Numbered from the stretch's first letter, positions 1 to 7,200 are shown. The stretch: 14,793 nucleotides of DNA from UBA4572 sp049965515 (GCA_049965515.1 JBMFWG010000044.1:1-14793), one strand, 5' to 3'. Made by a program: numbers and translations. Notes: a model not told the origin generated them from the sequence alone.

Positions 1-212
1 GTTCAGAGTCGGGCATCGACTCCTCTTCTGATTATCACCAGCCTGATCATGATGATTGGGCTTATGATTCCGTTCTCAGCATTTGGAGCGGAAATTGGGC
101 TGCAACCATTACCATGGAGTTTTTCTCGTGGCTGTTTTCAATACTTGTCACCTATTGTTTTTTGACTCAGATGGTCAAAAACTGGTTTATACGGAGGTAT
201 GGCTTTAACTGA
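1..212 (+). pseudogene. mgtA: Mg2+-transporting P-type ATPase (MgtA/MgtB type), C-terminal fragment with frameshift
   Basis: This is the last ~70 residues of an MgtA-type magnesium-importing P-type ATPase, an inner-membrane transporter; the rest lies left of the window. The first reading frame gives QSRASTPLLI, then two hydrophobic membrane segments with IPFSAFGAEIGLQPLPWS, matching the known C-terminal pattern of the family (E. coli MgtA has QSRAAWPLM and LPFSPL at the same place). Right after PLPWS the reading passes into the third frame (FSWLFSILV, then LTQMVKNWFIRRYGFN and a stop at 210-212), which also matches the family end. The join falls in a run of five T (120-124), where one missing T explains the shift. 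Without correction the protein ends at 163-165 and loses its last membrane helix. It is either a true mutation or a homopolymer sequencing error. The family call is secure; the pseudogene status is less so. Confidence 0.75.
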
Positions 213-627
213 AGGAAAGAACTCCATCCTGCGATTTGGACGCGCCTCATCCCCTAAGGTGATTTGTGTCCGTCAGGAGTTTTGGGTCAACCATTCTGAA
301 CGAGCCCGGCATTTCCGCCTTTACGAGCTGAGATGCTAGGATTTTATGGAGCAAAAGAGTTTTATGCGTTGAAGAAGATGGAATATCATTCACCCCCTAT
401 GAGAGCCCTGTTCGGAAAAACATTCAGACCTTCGCTAGAATGACAGGATATTGATCGGCAGTCTCTGCTTTTCTGCTCTGCAAATAATTCCTCTTATGGC
501 AACAAGTACCGGACGGGCCCGGCCAGGAAAACAGGCATAAAATGTCAGATGCACAAAACAAGCATAATGTGGCCAAACGGCCAAGTTATGGTTGTTTTCA
601 CACAAAATCAAGAGAATGAGAGAGAGA
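213..627. other. Intergenic stretch without a supported gene
   Basis: About 415 bases lie between the mgtA end and the tRNA. The stretch is lower in GC than the rest of the window. The longest readings are short, lack a ribosome binding site and look like nothing known. A 36-codon ATG reading at 333-443 and a short inverted repeat (TGGCC / GGCCA, 570-583) are visible. The repeat lies just past the 3' end of the minus-strand tRNA but has no following T run, so it is at best a weak terminator. No insertion sequence ends or tRNA-derived direct repeats were seen. Confidence 0.5.
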
Positions 628-704
628 TGGTCGGGGCGACAGGATTTGAACCTGCGACCCCCTGCTCCCAAAGCAGGTGCGCTACCAAGCTGCGCTACGC
701 CCCG
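628..704 (-). tRNA. tRNA-Pro (anticodon UGG)
   Basis: Read on the minus strand, 77 bases fold as a standard tRNA. The acceptor stem CGGGGCG (704-698) pairs with CGCCCCG (638-632). The D-arm contains AGCGCAGCTTGGTAGCGC, the anticodon stem is CCTGC/GCAGG around the loop TTTGGGA (anticodon TGG, proline), and the T-arm contains GGTTCGAATCC. The discriminator A is followed by an encoded CCA (630-628). It closely matches common bacterial tRNA-Pro(UGG). It is a single gene pointing away from the following operon. Confidence 0.97.
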
Positions 705-796
705 ACGGCAAGAAGAAGGAAGAATTGGAAATGAGAGGGTGAGACGTTTTGAGAACGTCCCGGAGTTATCGAAAAAACCCAACCACGGTGAAAAAT

Positions 797-825
797 AGTA
801 TAACGGTGGGAATGGAAAATTGAAA
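797..825 (-). promoter_or_regulatory. Probable sigma70-type promoter of tRNA-Pro
   Basis: On the minus strand a TTTCAA -35 (825-820) and a TATACT -10 (802-797) are separated by 17 bases. Transcription would begin near 790, giving a leader of about 85 bases before the tRNA. An inverted repeat (GACGTT / AACGTC, 743-759) lies inside that leader and could form a small hairpin in the precursor. The -10 is good; the -35 is only fair. Confidence 0.45.
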
Positions 826-882
826 GTCTGTCTGCCATCGATTTTCATGGTGCTGAAACATCTTCGATCCAGGAAAGAGATA

Positions 883-2100
883 ATGATGACGTCTTATCGA
901 TCACACAATATATTGCCTGACAAGGATCTCCCTCCTTCCTCTTTTCTGTCCTCGCCTGCTCCGGTCATGATTTCTCTCTTTTCCCTCTGGCTCTTTTTTT
1001 CCCCCTCTCTTGCCCACGCCGATGAGATTCTCAATACCGTTCATTCACACTACAGGGAACAGATCCAGAGGATCCGGAAATCGCTTGATCGCGGCAAGGA
1101 CGAAGCCGAACAAAAAGAAGCGATGGAGGATGCCCGAAGAACTGTTCGATGGATCTTTGAAGAGCCCCAGGCGGCGGCACTTGAAGCAAGAATCATTCAC
1201 CGAAAAGTCTCTAAAGAGTTTTTCGAGTTGGGAATTCCTGTCATTATCCATCCAGTCCCGACGCGTCCCTTCCTCCTCCAACGATTTACCGACCACTCCA
1301 TCCGGATCACAAATTTTGAAAAAGGGACAATTCTGGTGAAAACATCCATTCCCTTTTTGCAGGATGGTGGGATGAAAAAAGCCAGGACAGAAGCCATTCT
1401 TCTGGCCGCCCTACTTATGCGGGACCAGATTCTCTCTCTTCCCGTGCGGGAGAGATTCCCTCTAAAAAGGGATGTGCCTCTGGAAGCCCTTCTTCCCAAC
1501 GGCCCTCTTGCCATGACGATTCTTAACAGAGCCATCACGCCATCGGGCTTTACGGTCAGAGCCCTGCCTCTGGCGGCGGGGGGAGGCATTATTCTTGTTC
1601 GCATGGAGATTCCCATTCCCCTTCATCTTGGAGGAAAAATTGCGACAAAAATCTCCAATCTTAGTTTTTCATCGAACCTGCCGGTTCAAAAAAGACATTA
1701 TCGGCAGCGTCTCCCCACCGGACTCATCCTTGATGCCAGACATCTCAGGATTTCTCCCTTCCGGGACATTATCCTGGCGTCCGACGAGGGATACATTCTG
1801 ATGAAACCAGACGAGGGACGGGACTCAGGATCACTTCCTCTCGGATGGGCGGCCTTTACCGACAACCCCTCTCCGGCACTCCTTCAGGAAAGGGTTGGTC
1901 CACATCCCTTGACGGTTCGAGTCGACGAGCTTGTCCACCGCCAAGTTTTTCTTCTTCCCCAAGACAAAGCCCGCAAGGTGGCCCTCCTTTTTTCCGGAAC
2001 TACATTGCTCAACACCGGCCATATCCTGATCCGCCTCGCTACAGGGAAATCCCAGCTCCCCCACAAAACTTCCGGCTCCATAAACCGGAGAAAAAAGTGA
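883..2100 (+). CDS. Exported protein with FlgT/LPP20-like domain
   Basis: A 405-residue exported protein of unknown function. The start is the ATG at 883 (or the adjacent ATG at 886), chosen because AGGAAAGAG lies just upstream (871-879). The hydrophobic signal segment begins only around residue 29 (MISLFSLWLFFSPSL) and ends in an AHA signal-peptidase site near residue 46, so the N-terminus is longer than usual. The ATG at 967 would give a tighter signal peptide but has no ribosome site. The mature part has a charged helical start and then mixed alpha/beta sequence. The segment TGLILDARHLRISP (about residues 285-300) followed by a GPHPLTVRV segment resembles the TGLxxDARGL and NPLVV motifs of periplasmic FlgT/LPP20-like proteins; this is recalled family resemblance, not a search. 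The next gene, a lipoprotein, overlaps its stop codon, which suggests a cell-envelope pair. No enzymatic motif is seen. Confidence 0.8.
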   Translation: MMTSYRSHNILPDKDLPPSSFLSSPAPVMISLFSLWLFFSPSLAHADEILNTVHSHYREQIQRIRKSLDRGKDEAEQKEAMEDARRTVRWIFEEPQAAALEARIIHRKVSKEFFELGIPVIIHPVPTRPFLLQRFTDHSIRITNFEKGTILVKTSIPFLQDGGMKKARTEAILLAALLMRDQILSLPVRERFPLKRDVPLEALLPNGPLAMTILNRAITPSGFTVRALPLAAGGGIILVRMEIPIPLHLGGKIATKISNLSFSSNLPVQKRHYRQRLPTGLILDARHLRISPFRDIILASDEGYILMKPDEGRDSGSLPLGWAAFTDNPSPALLQERVGPHPLTVRVDELVHRQVFLLPQDKARKVALLFSGTTLLNTGHILIRLATGKSQLPHKTSGSINRRKK

Positions 2101-3059
2101 GGAGAAAAAAAGTCATGGCCCCTTTTCTTCTTTTCCTCCTCCTTCTCGGAGGATGCGCCTCTCCGGAAGTGGTGCTCCAGGATGTCATCAAGCCCCCCAT
2201 CATCTTGGGTCCCATCCACCGGATCGGTGTTGTCGTCTGGCCAACAAACAATCCCGAGCAAAAGCTTTTCCAGAGCACCCTTCTCAGAAACCTCTCCGAG
2301 GTTCCCCAACTTCACCCCGTCGCGATCCCTGTGAAGGGGGATCTTGGCAAGCTCCCCCTTGAAGTTCCTGTGATGGCCCATCTTTCGGGAGCCAATGATA
2401 TTTTGCTTGTTCATATCTTGTCCCACCGCATTCATGACCGAAGAGTGATTTCCGGAGACTGCGAGTCTCCGCCTTGCCAGTCAATGAACATGCCCATGAC
2501 CGTAAGAACAAACTCCATGCGACTCCATATCACCTTTCTCCGGGCCTTTCCATTCCACATCGAACTTGACCGCATCGTCACCGTCCGAAACAGCGACAAA
2601 AAGATCCCCTTCTCTCTCTTTCAGCGACACTTCACACCGCAAGAGACGCTTAATCTTCGTCTCTATGCCAAGGCATCCCAACACATCCGATATCTCTTCA
2701 GCACACTGGTTGTCTCGGTTCGCCGACCTTTTTACTTTTATGACATTCGGGCAGAGAAGGCCTACAAAAGCCTTCAAGCCAACAAGCCTGTTCTCGCTCT
2801 CTTTTTTCTGGACTCGGACTACAACCAGCTCCTCAAAAAGAAAAAACCGGTTCCGGCCGAGCTCTATACCGACATGGGGGTCACGTATGAGGCCCTCAGG
2901 GATTACTCTCTGGCTGACTACTACTATAAAAAGGCGGCGAAATTTGGAAAGCGGCGGATCCTCCTGGCCTTTGACCGGCAGCTGAGATCAATGGTGGTCT
3001 ACTTTATCGGCATCAACTTCTTTGAAAAGGGGGTCAACAGTGCTCAACCTGTACCTTGA
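2097..3059 (+). CDS. Putative lipoprotein with C-terminal TPR-like region
   Basis: A 320-residue predicted outer-membrane or periplasmic lipoprotein. Starting at GTG 2097 (GGAG at 2087-2090, 6-base spacing, overlapping the previous stop as GTGA) gives MRRKKVMAPF, a leucine-rich core and the lipobox LLGGC with the lipidated Cys at residue 20. The ATG at 2115 is an alternative with GAGGAG upstream, but it loses the basic n-region. After the anchor, HRIGVVVWPTNNPEQ begins a domain with alternating beta and alpha sequence, like the start of several periplasmic assembly lipoproteins. Around residues 262-290, ELYTDMGVTYEALRDYSLAD and the residues after it have the spacing of one tetratricopeptide repeat. 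Function is unknown. Tight coupling to the upstream exported protein suggests the two act together in the envelope, and the next gene overlaps its end by 20 bases. Confidence 0.8.
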   Translation: MRRKKVMAPFLLFLLLLGGCASPEVVLQDVIKPPIILGPIHRIGVVVWPTNNPEQKLFQSTLLRNLSEVPQLHPVAIPVKGDLGKLPLEVPVMAHLSGANDILLVHILSHRIHDRRVISGDCESPPCQSMNMPMTVRTNSMRLHITFLRAFPFHIELDRIVTVRNSDKKIPFSLFQRHFTPQETLNLRLYAKASQHIRYLFSTLVVSVRRPFYFYDIRAEKAYKSLQANKPVLALFFLDSDYNQLLKKKKPVPAELYTDMGVTYEALRDYSLADYYYKKAAKFGKRRILLAFDRQLRSMVVYFIGINFFEKGVNSAQPVP

Positions 3060-3918
3060 AGACCAGGCCGGAGATGTTCTTAAAAAATTCCGATACGGAC
3101 GAAAGCTCTCCCTCAAAGTTACAGCCGATGGGGCGAAAATCTCCCCCGACCAGTTGCGCTCTTTTGAGTCAGGGGAGATCCCTCCCCAGGCCGATGACCT
3201 GATACGCCTAGGAACAGTCCTGGGGTTTGACGGAGAGGCGATGGCCTCCCTGCACCTTCATCCAACCCCCCCTCCCGGTGTTCGACTCTCGCCCCGGGTC
3301 CGGCCGGTCGATATGAGCTATGGCGGATATGCCGTCCGATGCAGTCTGATCCTCCACCCCGACAATCCGAAACGGGCCCTCCTTGTTGATACCGGAGGAG
3401 GGGAGAGTCTCACTCGGCGGCTGGAAAGCGAGAAAATTGTTCTGGAGGGGATTCTTTTGACCCATGGCCATGATGACCACGGAGGAGGATGGACGTCACT
3501 TCGATCCGCCGGAATGCCGGGAGAAGACCTCCCTGTCCTTTTGTCCCGGGAGGATCGTCCCCTTCTGGAAAGCCAAGGCAGCGGGAATGATACCTTTATG
3601 GATCCCGAAGAAGGGTGTCGGCTCCTTAAAAAAACAGGATGGGAAGTCAAGGTCATTCCAACCCCTGGCCATACCAAGGGCTCGGTGGCCTACCTTGCTA
3701 ATGGAACACTTTTCGTGGGGGATACGCTTTTCTGTGGATCGGCGGGGCGAGCCTGGACTCCCGAGGACTTTCCGGAGCAGCTGAGATCCATCCGGCACCT
3801 TCTTTCAGGGCTGCCAGACGAGATTATTCTCATTCCGGGGCATGGACCGCTGACAACAGTAGGATACGAACGGACCGTCAATCCCTTTATCCGGACAATG
3901 GATCCGTTGATTTCCTGA
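3040..3918 (+). CDS. Metallo-beta-lactamase-fold hydrolase (glyoxalase II-like) with N-terminal XRE-like HTH
   Basis: A 292-residue protein starting at GTG 3040, chosen for the strong AAGGGGG 6 bases upstream; the start lies inside the lipoprotein gene. Residues ~13-63 have the pattern of an XRE/Cro helix-turn-helix: RKLSLKVTADGAKISPDQLR, then SFESGEIPP and DDLIRLGTVLGF. Residues ~85-290 form a binuclear-zinc hydrolase of the glyoxalase II/YcbL type, with H142-x-H144-x-D146-H147, H211 (TPGHTKGS), D228 (FVGDTLFCGSAGR) and H268 (PGHGP), followed by the typical TTVGYERTVNPF end. All metal ligands are present. Family members hydrolyse thioesters such as S-lactoylglutathione or oxidise persulfides; the substrate cannot be read here. 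The N-terminal domain is unusual for the family and could bind DNA or serve as an interaction module. It is probably cytoplasmic, despite its operon with two exported proteins. Confidence 0.88.
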   Translation: MLNLYLEDQAGDVLKKFRYGRKLSLKVTADGAKISPDQLRSFESGEIPPQADDLIRLGTVLGFDGEAMASLHLHPTPPPGVRLSPRVRPVDMSYGGYAVRCSLILHPDNPKRALLVDTGGGESLTRRLESEKIVLEGILLTHGHDDHGGGWTSLRSAGMPGEDLPVLLSREDRPLLESQGSGNDTFMDPEEGCRLLKKTGWEVKVIPTPGHTKGSVAYLANGTLFVGDTLFCGSAGRAWTPEDFPEQLRSIRHLLSGLPDEIILIPGHGPLTTVGYERTVNPFIRTMDPLIS

Positions 3919-4004
3919 AAAGAACAGGGGGCAAGACATATCCCGAAGGACATGCAGACACGAAAGGCAGGGGACCTCATCGGACAGAAGTCCCCCGCGT
4001 GAGG

Positions 4005-4307
4005 TCAGGGAATGGAGATAACCACCTCATCGCCAGAGGTTTCCCGAACGTCAAAACAAGGCACTCCTTCCCCCGGACGCGTGGAGCAGGACCCTGTGGT
4101 CAGGTCGAATCCCCACCCATGCAGCGGGCAGAGGACCTGCTCTCCTCGGACAATTCCGTCGGCCAAGTAGCCGCCCCGATGGGGGCAGCGATTTTCAATG
4201 GCACGATAGTGCCCGTTAACCCGGAAAAGGGCAATCTCCTGACCATCGGCCAAGACAAGCTGTCCTTCATTGTTCTTCGCCGAATACCGGACTGTAATAT
4301 CCTTCAT
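4005..4307 (-). CDS. Rieske [2Fe-2S] ferredoxin-type protein
   Basis: A 100-residue stand-alone Rieske protein, cytoplasmic (no signal or membrane segment). The cluster ligands are C41-P-H43 (CPHRGG) and C60-P-L-H63 (CPLHGWGFDLTTG), the full CxH...CxxH pattern with usual spacing. Such proteins are electron carriers for ring-hydroxylating dioxygenases or resemble the small subunit of assimilatory nitrite reductase (NirD). No oxygenase or reductase gene is adjacent, so the partner is unknown. The start ATG at 4307 is preceded by GGAGG with 4-base spacing. The gene converges on the hydrolase gene (86 bases between stops) and diverges from the methyltransferase operon. The length is typical for the family. 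Confidence 0.92.
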   Translation of the reverse strand: MKDITVRYSAKNNEGQLVLADGQEIALFRVNGHYRAIENRCPHRGGYLADGIVRGEQVLCPLHGWGFDLTTGSCSTRPGEGVPCFDVRETSGDEVVISIP

Positions 4308-4385
4308 GTCGCCTCCGTCCTGAAAAAAGATATTGGGTCAAATTCCTTAAACGTCACAAGAGCATGTCATGCAGCCAGTCATTTC

Positions 4386-4415
4386 ATCATAACCTGCTGC
4401 CGGGCTTGAGGTAAA
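4386..4415 (-). promoter_or_regulatory. Candidate promoter for the Rieske gene
   Basis: On the minus strand a TTTACC -35 (4415-4410) and a TATGAT -10 (4391-4386) are separated by 18 bases. Transcription would start near 4379, leaving about 72 bases of leader before the ATG at 4307. The -10 matches consensus at five of six positions and the -35 at four of six. This is a sequence match only. Confidence 0.35.
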
Positions 4416-4488
4416 TCTTAATTCTGCCGCCTCTCTCAAATGACGGAAAGGGAGGCTGCCCCGCTTTTCATCTCCTCCCGTCCAATGG

Positions 4489-4512
4489 TATGATCAATCC
4501 AACGCTTTGGAT
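4489..4512 (+). promoter_or_regulatory. Candidate -10 element and overlapping inverted repeat upstream of the methyltransferase operon
   Basis: TATGAT (4489-4494) is a good -10, with only a weak -35 (TTTTCA, about 18 bases upstream). Immediately after it lies the 6-bp inverted repeat ATCCAA-cgct-TTGGAT (4497-4512), where transcription would begin. An operator for a dimeric regulator or a 5' mRNA hairpin are both possible. This rests on sequence pattern alone. Confidence 0.3.
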
Positions 4513-4654
4513 CAGCTCAGGGCCCCTTCTCCTCCCCGGGAGCCGGGATGGCCCATCCGACAAAACATTCTGACACCTGAAGGCAATGCTAGTGCCTGAG
4601 GGCCGACCGGTTTGTTCGCCCAAACCAACCCAGAAAGGGATCAGGAAAGCCTCT

Positions 4655-5281
4655 ATGAACAACGAAGAGTCGCTCGACAAATACCTTGCTGACCTCTCCT
4701 TCGACAAGGACCCTCTCACCGGAGAAATTGCTCTCCTGACAACTCAGCACAACCGCTTCCACCCGGGACGTTCGGGCGGACTGCTTCTGGCCATTCTTGC
4801 CTCCACGACACGAATGGAGCATGTCTTTGAATGGACGGCCGCCTATGGATCCACCACCTTGTGGCTGGCAAAGGCTCTCCCAGAAAAAGCCCACCACACA
4901 ATCGGAGTGGTGAGTGATGAAAATCTCCGCCTCATCTCAAATTATATGAAACGGGCAGGACTGTCCGCCCGAATCCAGATTTCAAAATCCTCAGGTCCGG
5001 ACCATCTCCTCTCCCTTGAGTCTCCCCAGGACCTGATCGTGCTGGATCTCCAGCAGGAACGGACCAAGCTTGGTGACTGGTATGCCGCCATCGAAAAGAA
5101 GCTGGCTCCTGGAGGTGTTCTGGTCTCTCTGGGAATGACTCCTCCCGAAGGAAACGGAGCCCGTTCGCTTCTCCACTCCTCAATCGAGTCCTTCAATCAC
5201 AAGATTCTCGGCAATTCCAACTTTCTGACGACCATCATTCCCGTTTCCCAGGGCATGCTGGTCGCCAGCCGACTTTCCTGA
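4655..5281 (+). CDS. SAM-dependent O-methyltransferase-like protein
   Basis: A 208-residue cytoplasmic protein with the layout of class I O-methyltransferases of the COG4122 (catechol/caffeoyl-CoA O-methyltransferase) type. HVFEWTAAYGSTTLWLAKAL (residues 56-75) occupies the SAM-binding motif I place, IGVVSDEN follows as the acidic-loop strand, and DLIVLDLQQE (126-135) with KLAPGGVLV (149-157) are the later strand motifs. Motif I has only one of its usual glycines (EWTAAYG instead of EIGTGTG), and the metal-binding DADK at the catalytic site reads DLQQ. SAM binding or catalysis may therefore be changed or lost. The start ATG at 4655 follows AGGAAAG by 5 bases; an in-frame ATG at 4586 has no such site. 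It is the first gene of a compact plus-strand run with the peptidase 10 bases downstream. Confidence 0.75.
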   Translation: MNNEESLDKYLADLSFDKDPLTGEIALLTTQHNRFHPGRSGGLLLAILASTTRMEHVFEWTAAYGSTTLWLAKALPEKAHHTIGVVSDENLRLISNYMKRAGLSARIQISKSSGPDHLLSLESPQDLIVLDLQQERTKLGDWYAAIEKKLAPGGVLVSLGMTPPEGNGARSLLHSSIESFNHKILGNSNFLTTIIPVSQGMLVASRLS

Positions 5282-5291
5282 CGGTGTTCCC

Positions 5292-6425
5292 GTGGGTATG
5301 ACTGCAACCCTCGTCATCGCCGCGGGAGAACAGAACCCCGATCTATACTACCGGACGGGGTTTCTCACACCAGATCCCTACATTTATGCCGAGATTGAGG
5401 GAGAGAGCTTCATGCTCCTCTCCGACCTTGAGAGAGATCGGGGACGCAAGGAAGGCCGGGCCACCCATGTCCTCTCAACAAGCGAATGGGAAGAGGCCGC
5501 CCGAAAGGCGGGGAAGCGGGGCCTTTCCAGCATTGCGGCCCTTTTCCTGAAGAGTCGGAACATTACCGATCTCCACGTTCCCTTCGACTTTCCTCTGGGA
5601 CTTGCCAGGAAACTTGCCGATGAAGGATTCTCCGTCACCCCGGTTGAGGGCGACTTCACTCCCGCACGGGCCCGCAAGTCCCGGGAGGAAGCCCTCCTGA
5701 TCCGGAAGGTCCAAGAAGGGGTTGAGAAGGCCCTCCATGATGTGGTCGCCATCCTCAGGCGATCCGAGATCAAGGGAGACCTGATTCATTATGAGGGAGC
5801 ACCCCTCACATCCGAAAAGGTCAAGGCCATCCTGAAACAATCTCTTCTGGCCCAAAATCTCATCGGCCAGCACACCATCGTCGCCGGAGGGATTCAGGCC
5901 TGCGACCCGCACAATGAGGGATCGGGACCTCTTCCCGCCCATCGTCCGATCGTCTTTGACATCTTTCCCTTCTCCGAAGAGAACCGATACTATGCAGACA
6001 TGACCCGAACCCTTTTCAAGGGATCGGTCTCTCCGGCCTTTCAGGAACTCTATGAAACCGTTCTCAGGGCCCAGGAGGAGGCCATCGCCCTGGCCGCACC
6101 GGGAGTGGACTCCTCTCGTCTTCACCAGGCGGTCGAAGCCCGATTCGAGGCCGCTGGCTACAAGACGGGCGAGGTGGACGGACGCATGGAGGGCTTCTTT
6201 CACGGAACGGGCCATGGCGTCGGTCTTGAGATCCACGAGGCTCCCCGCGTGGGCAAGACGGGAGTTCCTCTTGAGCCAGGCCATGTCATCACTGTGGAGC
6301 CGGGTCTCTATTACCCCCGGCTGGGAGGGGGAGTCCGCATCGAAGACATGCTCTATATCACCCCCCAAGGCCATGACAATCTCACGACCTTCCCCAAAGA
6401 CTGGGCGACGGTCGTCATTCCCTGA
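5292..6425 (+). CDS. M24-family metallopeptidase (Xaa-Pro aminopeptidase-like)
   Basis: A 377-residue cytosolic peptidase of the Xaa-Pro dipeptidase/aminopeptidase P group, which releases N-terminal residues next to proline. The N-terminal ~125 residues form the creatinase-like domain and the rest the pita-bread catalytic domain. All five metal ligands are visible: D223 (VFDIFP), D236 (ADMTRT), H308 (GTGHGVGLEIHE), E336 (TVEPGLYY) and E351 (RIEDM). This implies an active two-metal enzyme. The start is uncertain: GTG 5292 has a GGAGGTG-like GACGGTG at 5-base spacing, while ATG 5298 lies two codons later. The SDR-like gene starts 8 bases after its stop, so the two are probably cotranscribed and coupled. 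Confidence 0.92.
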   Translation: MGMTATLVIAAGEQNPDLYYRTGFLTPDPYIYAEIEGESFMLLSDLERDRGRKEGRATHVLSTSEWEEAARKAGKRGLSSIAALFLKSRNITDLHVPFDFPLGLARKLADEGFSVTPVEGDFTPARARKSREEALLIRKVQEGVEKALHDVVAILRRSEIKGDLIHYEGAPLTSEKVKAILKQSLLAQNLIGQHTIVAGGIQACDPHNEGSGPLPAHRPIVFDIFPFSEENRYYADMTRTLFKGSVSPAFQELYETVLRAQEEAIALAAPGVDSSRLHQAVEARFEAAGYKTGEVDGRMEGFFHGTGHGVGLEIHEAPRVGKTGVPLEPGHVITVEPGLYYPRLGGGVRIEDMLYITPQGHDNLTTFPKDWATVVIP

Positions 6426-6432
6426 CCCGCCT

Positions 6433-7128
6433 GTGCCAACCACCCTCCACCTTCTTGTCGGGACGGGCGGAGAGGTGGGAGAGGCTCTTTCCCGACGTCT
6501 TTCCGGCCCTTGCGAGACCGTCTTTGCTACCTCTCACCGCCATCCCCTCCCCGCGCTCACACATGCGAAGGCTCTTTTCTGGGACCTTGCCTCACCCCCT
6601 GATAACAGCCGCCCAGCACTCCATGAAATAGATCAGGCGCTGACCTCCGGAAACCTCAAAAGCCTCTCTCTCTTCGCCCATCCCTCCTTCAGCCGGACGG
6701 ACTCTCCTCCGGACAATGCCCTGGAAATCCTCCCCTTCCTCTCCCGGATCACCGGGCTCATCGAGCACCTCAGACCGCGCCTGACCTCCGGAGGGGTTCT
6801 TCTTGTCTTTTTTCCCTCCTTCTCCCACCATCGTGCGGCAGGCTATCTTGCCGCCCGAGCCTGGGTCGGCGCCCTTGAAGGAATCTTTAACGAGTGGAGC
6901 CGGAACACTACCGGCGCTGTTGTCACCGGACTCGAGATGGTCGTGACTCCCGATCGCCATCGTCCTCACCTCACCCCAGACATGGAGGCCCGAATCGCCT
7001 CCCGCACCACCCGGGGACGATTGGCCAGCGCCGAGGAAATCGCCGACTTTGCCGCCTGGCTCATCCGTTCGGGATCTCCCCTCTTTCACGGACAGATCCT
7101 CAAGACCGAGGGCGGACCTTACTACTAG
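6433..7128 (+). CDS. Short-chain dehydrogenase/reductase-like protein with altered active site
   Basis: A 231-residue Rossmann-fold protein of the SDR family. The N-terminal LHLLVGTGGEVGEALSRRL is a variant of the TGxxxGIG dinucleotide-binding motif. The C-terminal TTRGRLASAEEIADFAAWLI and GQILKTEGG are the standard SDR end (GRxxxPEEIA...GQ.L..DGG). At the catalytic place the sequence is FPSFSHHRAAGYLAARAW: Tyr138 is present, but the YxxxK lysine is Arg142, and the usual NAG strand motif is not clear. Oxidoreductase activity is therefore uncertain, and it may be a binding protein. The GTG start at 6433 is inferred because it follows the peptidase stop by 7 bases. No good ribosome site is visible and no ATG is available, so coupling to the upstream gene is likely. 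Confidence 0.72.
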   Translation: MPTTLHLLVGTGGEVGEALSRRLSGPCETVFATSHRHPLPALTHAKALFWDLASPPDNSRPALHEIDQALTSGNLKSLSLFAHPSFSRTDSPPDNALEILPFLSRITGLIEHLRPRLTSGGVLLVFFPSFSHHRAAGYLAARAWVGALEGIFNEWSRNTTGAVVTGLEMVVTPDRHRPHLTPDMEARIASRTTRGRLASAEEIADFAAWLIRSGSPLFHGQILKTEGGPYY

Positions 7129-7172
7129 AGGCTCCTTGCCGGGGATCCTTATCTCCGCCCTGCCCCTTCACC

Positions 7173-7200
7173 TTGCTCTCCTCCCTTTCCGTCTGATACA
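7173..7200 (+). promoter_or_regulatory. Candidate lexA promoter
   Basis: TTGCTC (7173-7178) and GATACA (7195-7200) are separated by 16 bases and could be -35 and -10 elements. Transcription would begin within the LexA operator just downstream, so repressor bound there would block it. TATACA at 7226-7231 is an alternative -10 with a poor -35. Either choice places the operator in the promoter region. Confidence 0.35.

Larger units (their letters stand above)
4308..4654. other. Divergent intergenic region between Rieske and methyltransferase genes
   Basis: About 347 bases without a supported gene. It carries candidate promoters for both flanking genes. It also holds several short inverted repeats on the methyltransferase side: ATCCAA/TTGGAT (4497-4512), AGGCA/TGCCT around 4580-4596, and GGTTTG/CAAACC (4609-4626), the last shortly before the AGGAAAG ribosome site. 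These may structure a leader of about 150 bases, but no known riboswitch class was recognised. Confidence 0.4.

Noticed and set aside
333..443. 36-codon ATG reading left of the tRNA
   Set aside because: No ribosome binding site, no recognisable similarity, and short enough to arise by chance.
570..583. TGGCC/GGCCA repeat as the tRNA terminator
   Set aside because: A five-pair stem with no T run after it on the minus strand; insufficient to call a terminator.
213..627. Integrated element next to the tRNA-Pro 3' end
   Set aside because: No duplicate of the tRNA 3' end, no integrase and no transposase remnant was found in the window.
592..798. Plus-strand reading WSGRQDLNLRPPAPKAGALPSC and similar
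   Set aside because: It is the well-known false protein produced by translating the antisense of a tRNA gene; the tRNA-Pro explains it.
435..848. Minus-strand 137-residue reading over the tRNA
   Set aside because: It runs straight through the tRNA gene and its promoter, has no ribosome site and resembles no family.
3971..3998. GGGGAC/GTCCCC repeat as a terminator between the hydrolase and Rieske genes
   Set aside because: The loop is long (about 14 bases) and no T run follows on either strand.
5475..6443. Minus-strand 322-residue reading
   Set aside because: It is antisense to the M24 peptidase, whose five metal ligands prove the plus-strand frame; long antisense frames are common in GC-rich genes.
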